Of a stretch of DNA of 8,705 bases, positions 5,434 through 8,705 are shown in pieces (position 1 is the first letter of the stretch; each line of letters starts with the position of its first letter). The stretch is taken from positions 1-8,705 of the forward strand of contig JBMNRA010000085.1 in NCBI GenBank assembly GCA_050944415.1. The letters are read 5' to 3'. The position numbers were made by a program, and so were the translations under genes. This DNA comes from Ruminococcus_G sp050944415 (lineage in GTDB: Bacteria; Bacillota; Clostridia; Lachnospirales; Lachnospiraceae). Below the pieces are notes generated by a model. The model saw only the letters and a program-made list of their open reading frames with translations. It was not told the DNA's origin and searched no databases.

Positions 5434-6213
5434 ATGTATCAGTATACCGCGGCACAGTGGATGCTTTGCTTTTATATCTACAGCTTTCTCGGATGGTGCT
5501 GGGAAAGTCTGTATGTTTCCTGTCTGAAAAAAAGATGGGTAAACAGAGGATTTATGCGGGGGCCTTTTCTGCCGATCTATGGCAGCGGAGCGCTGATCAT
5601 GTTGATTGTATCGGAACCGTTTAAAAATAATATTCTTCTGACGTACATTGCTGGAATGATTGGCGCCACATTGTTGGAGCTGGTGACAGGAGCTGCGATG
5701 GAGGCTCTCTTTCGTGTACGGTACTGGGATTACAGTCGTAAGAAATTTAATTTTAAAGGATATATTTGTCTCAGTTCTTCACTGGCATGGGGGGCATTCA
5801 CTGTTTTGATGAATCTTTTCCTTCACAAGCCTGTCAATGCGTTGCTGAGATGGATGCCTCCTTCCGTGGCAGTTGGCTGTGTGGCTGCGGTTACTGTTGT
5901 GGGAGGCACGGATTTTGTGCTTTCCTTTATCGGGGCGCTGAATTTGCGGAATATGCTGGGGCGGATAGAACGTCTGAAAGAAGAGGTGGCGGTTCTCCAG
6001 CATCGTCTGGATGCAAGGGTTGCCTTTGCTGATCCCAGAAGTGAAACGGAAGAAAGAATAAGAGAAGCAAAAGAAAAGCTGCGCAATCTGATCGAGAGCA
6101 GAAAGAAACTTCACAGAGGCAGGATTCTGGGAAATCCTACCATGGTATCACAAAAATATCAGAATGCACTGGAAGATATCCGGAAATTTATTCGGGAATC
6201 CAAAAAGAAATAA
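5434..6213 (+). CDS. CmpB-type putative ABC transporter membrane protein (ABC_trans_CmpB / DUF1113 family)
   Basis: The 259-residue protein has the family motifs: FYIYSFLGWCWESLYVS (13-29), NRGFMRGPFLPIYGSGAL (37-54) and RYWDYS...FNFKGYICLSSSLAWG (96-120). About five membrane helices are visible (roughly 8-26, 47-61, 68-90, 109-130 and 145-167). They are followed by a long, charged, probably coiled-coil cytosolic tail (about 172-259, with LKEEVAVLQHRLDARV and EERIREAKEKLRNLIESRKKL). The family is annotated as a putative type IV ABC transporter component, but experimental support is thin and no ATPase gene lies nearby, so transport is unproven. The ATG at 5434 follows AAGGAGAGG (5421-5429). 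The gene sits 26 bp after the EFR1-type gene and 50 bp before the spmB-like gene. Confidence 0.88.
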   Translation: MYQYTAAQWMLCFYIYSFLGWCWESLYVSCLKKRWVNRGFMRGPFLPIYGSGALIMLIVSEPFKNNILLTYIAGMIGATLLELVTGAAMEALFRVRYWDYSRKKFNFKGYICLSSSLAWGAFTVLMNLFLHKPVNALLRWMPPSVAVGCVAAVTVVGGTDFVLSFIGALNLRNMLGRIERLKEEVAVLQHRLDARVAFADPRSETEERIREAKEKLRNLIESRKKLHRGRILGNPTMVSQKYQNALEDIRKFIRESKKK

Positions 6214-6263
6214 GTGTGAGGAATACGGCATACATTAGGGTAAATGAGTTTTCTGAGGTATTC

Positions 6264-6788
6264 ATGAAATTTCTGCTGTTTCTTTCGGATATAATTATTC
6301 CGCTGATTATTTTCTATATTGTGGGATTCGGTTTTCTGATGAAACGAAATGTATATGAGGATTTTGTAAAAGGTGCAAAAGACGGTCTGAAGACCGTCTT
6401 TTCTATTCTGCCGACGCTTATTGGACTTATGGTGGGAGTGGGAATTCTGCGTTCTTCAGGATTATTGGAGCAGCTGGCCGGGGCTTTAAGTTTTCTGGTG
6501 AAAGATCTGGGTGTTTCTCCTGCTCTGATTCCGCTGATAATCGTAAAGATGTTTTCTTCCAGTGCAGCTACAGGCCTGCTGCTGGATATATACAGAGAAT
6601 ACGGCGCGGATTCTTCTACAGGAGCAACAGCATCTCTTATATTGAGCAGTACGGAAACGGTTTTTTATACAATGAGTGTATATTTTATGGCTGCCAGAGT
6701 TACAAAAACCAGATATACACTGGCGGGATCTTTGCTGGCCGCCGCCGCAGGTGTGGCAGCCAGCATTTTTCTGGCGGGGCAGATGTGA
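6264..6788 (+). CDS. spmB: SpmB-like spore maturation protein (nucleoside-recognition/gate domain membrane protein)
   Basis: The 174-residue hydrophobic protein resembles SpmB along its length: an N-terminal helix (about 8-26), VYEDFVKGAKDGLKTVFSILP (30-50), a helix with GLMVGVGILRSSG (53-65), ALIPLIIVKMFSSSAATG (87-104), EYGADS (112-117) and SSTETVFYTMSVYF (128-141). SpmB acts with SpmA in dehydration of the spore core in Bacillus, in spore membranes. The usual segment RPxSGSGA is KMFSSSAAT here, so this is a divergent member. SpmA, normally directly upstream, is absent from the window. The ATG at 6264 follows GAGG (6255-6258); an in-frame GTG at 6216 lacks a proper ribosome binding site and would add 16 polar residues before the first helix. 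A terminator-shaped palindrome lies at codons 38-47. The gene is last in its cluster and convergent with the DUF885 gene, 3 bp away. Confidence 0.85.
   Translation: MKFLLFLSDIIIPLIIFYIVGFGFLMKRNVYEDFVKGAKDGLKTVFSILPTLIGLMVGVGILRSSGLLEQLAGALSFLVKDLGVSPALIPLIIVKMFSSSAATGLLLDIYREYGADSSTGATASLILSSTETVFYTMSVYFMAARVTKTRYTLAGSLLAAAAGVAASIFLAGQM
6377..6402 (+). terminator. Intragenic terminator-like palindrome early in the spmB-like gene
   Basis: AAAAGACGGTCT (6377-6388) and AGACCGTCTTTT (6391-6402) are perfect 12-base inverted arms around GA. The RNA would form a 7-bp GC-rich stem (GACGGUC/GACCGUC) with a UGAA loop, preceded by AAAA and followed by UUUU. That is the textbook form of an intrinsic terminator, and it could work in both directions. 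It lies in frame over residues A38-S47 (AKDGLKTVFS) of an intact gene, 113 bp after its start. If active it would cut transcripts before most of the gene is copied. Function is inferred from shape only. Confidence 0.6.
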
Positions 6789-6791
6789 GAC

Positions 6792-8528
6792 TTAAGACTG
6801 AAGGACGTATTTTTCCAGAATCGGAAACTGACAGGGTCCGGTTTCCAGAACCTTTTCATGAAAATCTATCAGATCGAAATCTTTCTGGAGAGAGGCTTCG
6901 TCCCGGAGATCCATGAACTGGAGGCACCCGCCGTAATACTTCAGATAATTGGAGGGGTCTTCCACAATACTCTGAAATACTTCGCTGCAGATCTCTTCAC
7001 TGTGAATGCCGAATTTTTCCAGATACTCCGTTGTTGCCTCCCGAGTCCAGCCGTAATAATGGATTCCGATGTCCAGAAGAGAATAAAGGCAGAGATTCAT
7101 GGCGCGGTTCAGCCACAGCAGACGTCCCAGGTTTTCTTTCTCACTGCCGTACAGGTATGCATAGGATTCAATGTAAGTGGCCCAGCCCTCTATGTAACCG
7201 CCCATGGAAAAGACGTGGCGGACAGGGTCAGCATCCTGGGAGAGAAAAAACTGAGACTGGTATAAATGGCCCGGAAAACCTTCATGGGCCAGAGTGGTAT
7301 ACAGTTCAATGCCGCTCAGCCCGGAATCCGGATTCAGGTATATCAGGTTGGGACTTTTGGTGTCGATGGGAGGTGTCAGGTAAAAGGCCGGGCTTAAATG
7401 TTCTTTCAAATCTTCATGTACATATTTGACTTCATAAGCGACAGAGGGGATGGAAGGGAAATCTTTCTGAATTTTTTCCTGCAGGGAAGACAGTATCTGG
7501 TCGGGGGTCTGGTTTTTTCGGGATTGATCGGAAAAAAGAGACGCGGCCAGGGAGGGGTCAGCGCTAAGTAACCTTTGAATTTCTTCGTAATCTTCCATAA
7601 GCTGCCTGGCAAGGCGGGTCTGAATCTCTTCTACCGAGTCATAGATGCCGCAGCTGCTTTTTAAGAGGTATGTATAATATTCTTTGCCTCCGGGAAGATA
7701 GTAAAGTCCGTTTTCATTCTTTCCGCTGCCTTTTAGAGCGGTCAGCGCTGAAATAAGGTTTTCGTATGCCGGAATTACGTAATTCTGCACAGCGTCTTTA
7801 TGAAGATTCAGACTGTTCTTCTTTTTGGCGTCAGAGAGCCAGCCGGCGCCACTTATTTTTTCTTCAAACACAGTATTGAGATAATTTTTATCTCCGGAAG
7901 AAATAAAATCTGTACATTGTTCAATGATACGATCTGCTGTGGCATCGCTCATATAATATCCAGCTTTTGCTTTTTCCTTTTCAAACTGTATGATACTGTC
8001 AAAGTAAGAGGGCATATCTCTCAAAAGGTTCAGGTAATCCAGAATATCCTGTTCGCTGCGAAAGACATATTCTGCAAGAAGCGGAGGAAGCTGGGCCTGA
8101 ATGCCAAGGGAGGGACTTAGAATTTCTGCCAGAAGATACTGGTTTTCTCCAGACAGTTCTGTCTCATAATATAATTCCAGAATGTCATATGTCAGCCGGT
8201 TTTTTTCAGAAAGACTTTCGTAGGAAAAATTCTTCAGACGTCTGCTTTCGTTCTCCAGAGCTGCAAAGGAGGCGGAGGGATTCTCCGGGACTGCGGTGCC
8301 TAAAGTGGCCGTCTCCTGTTCCAGGCCATATCCGGAAGGATCGGCCAGCGTGTAATGGAGGCTTAAGGTATTGCCGGAAAGGGATTCTGCGAAGAGAGAT
8401 TCCGTATACTTTTCAAATTCCCGGTCGGCAGATTTTCCGGCTAATACACCAATCCAGATACCCAATAGAAAAATAAAGGGAAGAGCAAGAAGAATCTTAT
8501 GTTTTTTGGATTTTTTGAATGAAACCAT
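6792..8528 (-). CDS. DUF885 family metallopeptidase-like protein with N-terminal membrane anchor
   Basis: The 578-residue protein has a basic start (KKSKKHK) and one hydrophobic segment (about 11-30), a signal anchor or uncleaved signal, so the bulk is probably extracytoplasmic. The rest matches DUF885 proteins, with a long helical N-terminal part and the zinc-site signature HEGFPGH at 415-421 (H415, E416, H421). Family-typical YIEGWATYIESYAYLYG follows at 445-461, where E447 is the likely third ligand, then RLLWLNRAMNLCLYSLLDIGIHYYGW (469-494). These features point to a zinc-dependent peptidase, but DUF885 substrates are mostly unknown. There is no lipobox cysteine after the hydrophobic segment. 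The ATG (8526-8528) is preceded by GGAGGAA (complement of 8533-8539). It is monocistronic here and convergent with the spmB-like gene. Its 5' region is short: the right repeat begins 53 bp upstream, so its native promoter may be missing. Confidence 0.9.
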   Translation of the reverse strand: MVSFKKSKKHKILLALPFIFLLGIWIGVLAGKSADREFEKYTESLFAESLSGNTLSLHYTLADPSGYGLEQETATLGTAVPENPSASFAALENESRRLKNFSYESLSEKNRLTYDILELYYETELSGENQYLLAEILSPSLGIQAQLPPLLAEYVFRSEQDILDYLNLLRDMPSYFDSIIQFEKEKAKAGYYMSDATADRIIEQCTDFISSGDKNYLNTVFEEKISGAGWLSDAKKKNSLNLHKDAVQNYVIPAYENLISALTALKGSGKNENGLYYLPGGKEYYTYLLKSSCGIYDSVEEIQTRLARQLMEDYEEIQRLLSADPSLAASLFSDQSRKNQTPDQILSSLQEKIQKDFPSIPSVAYEVKYVHEDLKEHLSPAFYLTPPIDTKSPNLIYLNPDSGLSGIELYTTLAHEGFPGHLYQSQFFLSQDADPVRHVFSMGGYIEGWATYIESYAYLYGSEKENLGRLLWLNRAMNLCLYSLLDIGIHYYGWTREATTEYLEKFGIHSEEICSEVFQSIVEDPSNYLKYYGGCLQFMDLRDEASLQKDFDLIDFHEKVLETGPCQFPILEKYVLQS

Positions 8529-8581
8529 GATATTCCTCCGTTTTCGTCCGTTGGTAACAGTTTATGAATGGCAGGGGGAAC

Positions 8582-8705
8582 GATAGCGTCAAGATACTTT
8601 AAGTTGAAAAAATATAGAAGTATCCCTTTGCGTTTCATCATTTATATATTTCCTAGGTGTGCATTAAACCAGATTACCTTCTTAGCTGTATATCCAGGGA
8701 TTGAA
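8582..8705. repeat. Right arm of 124-bp perfect terminal inverted repeat, probable insertion sequence end
   Basis: This is the exact reverse complement of 2-125 and runs to the last base of the window. On the - strand it carries the same open reading tail, ending in TAA at 8644-8642, then 60 bp to the sharp inner edge at 8582. TTGACG (complement of 8587-8592) points inward toward the DUF885 gene. Read outward on the + strand, another frame is open through the whole arm, but it shows no recognisable domain. Copies at both ends in opposite orientation could be two insertion sequence copies in the genome, the boundaries of an invertible segment, or an assembly effect; the window cannot separate these. 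Confidence 0.9.

Noticed and set aside
6823..6846. Weak inverted repeat GGAAAC/GTTTCC just after the spmB-like gene as its terminator
   Set aside because: The stem is only 6 bp with a 12-nt loop and no adjacent T-run.
6858..7429. + strand frames of 135 and 132 residues
   Set aside because: They are reverse-strand shadows of the DUF885 gene, which has intact HEGFPGH and EGWATYIE motifs in its own frame.
7772..7785. 14-bp perfect palindrome GAATTACGTAATTC in the DUF885 gene
   Set aside because: About one palindrome of this length is expected by chance in a window this size, and it has no terminator features.
1..8705. Circular molecule or direct terminal repeats
   Set aside because: The ends match only as reverse complements, which gives no evidence for circularity.

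Overview
The window looks like one complete contig from a low-to-mid GC, endospore-forming member of the Bacillota, class Clostridia, probably Lachnospiraceae. This rests on the gene order rpmG-secE-nusG-rplK-rplA, a short C+ type L33, strong AGGAGG ribosome binding sites, and families common in that group: an EFR1-type flavodoxin/ferredoxin protein, a CmpB-type membrane protein and a SpmB-like protein. The assignment is inference; no rRNA is present.

Layout. Positions 2-125 and 8582-8705 are a perfect 124-bp inverted repeat, which probably represents two inward-facing copies of one end of an insertion sequence. Inside it is a promoter (142-170), then an information-processing operon on the + strand: rpmG (256-405, GTG start), secE (424-645), nusG (665-1180), rplK (1255-1680) and rplA (1753-2445). 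An intrinsic terminator closes the operon at 2455-2480. The leaders of rplK and rplA each carry a copy of a motif resembling the L1-binding site of 23S rRNA, so L1 probably represses both genes separately.

A second + strand unit follows a likely promoter at 2518-2545. It holds a CNNM/CBS/CorC-HlyC membrane protein (2576-3922), a zinc-ribbon single-pass protein (3930-4601), an EFR1-type flavodoxin-plus-2[4Fe-4S] protein (4598-5407), a CmpB-type membrane protein (5434-6213) and a SpmB-like protein (6264-6788). Gaps are 50 bp or less and one pair overlaps, which suggests co-transcription. Two near-perfect palindromes shaped like intrinsic terminators lie inside the coding regions of the EFR1 and spmB-like genes; these are the least explained signals in the window.

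A DUF885 metallopeptidase-like lipid-anchored or membrane-anchored protein (6792-8528) is on the - strand and converges on the spmB-like gene with only 3 bp between stop codons. Its start lies 53 bp from the right repeat, so its promoter may be altered by the repeat element.

No rRNA, tRNA, CRISPR array or complete transposase was seen. The candidates for something undescribed are the dual L1 operators, the intragenic terminator-like palindromes and the five-gene membrane/redox/sporulation cluster. None is proven by sequence alone.
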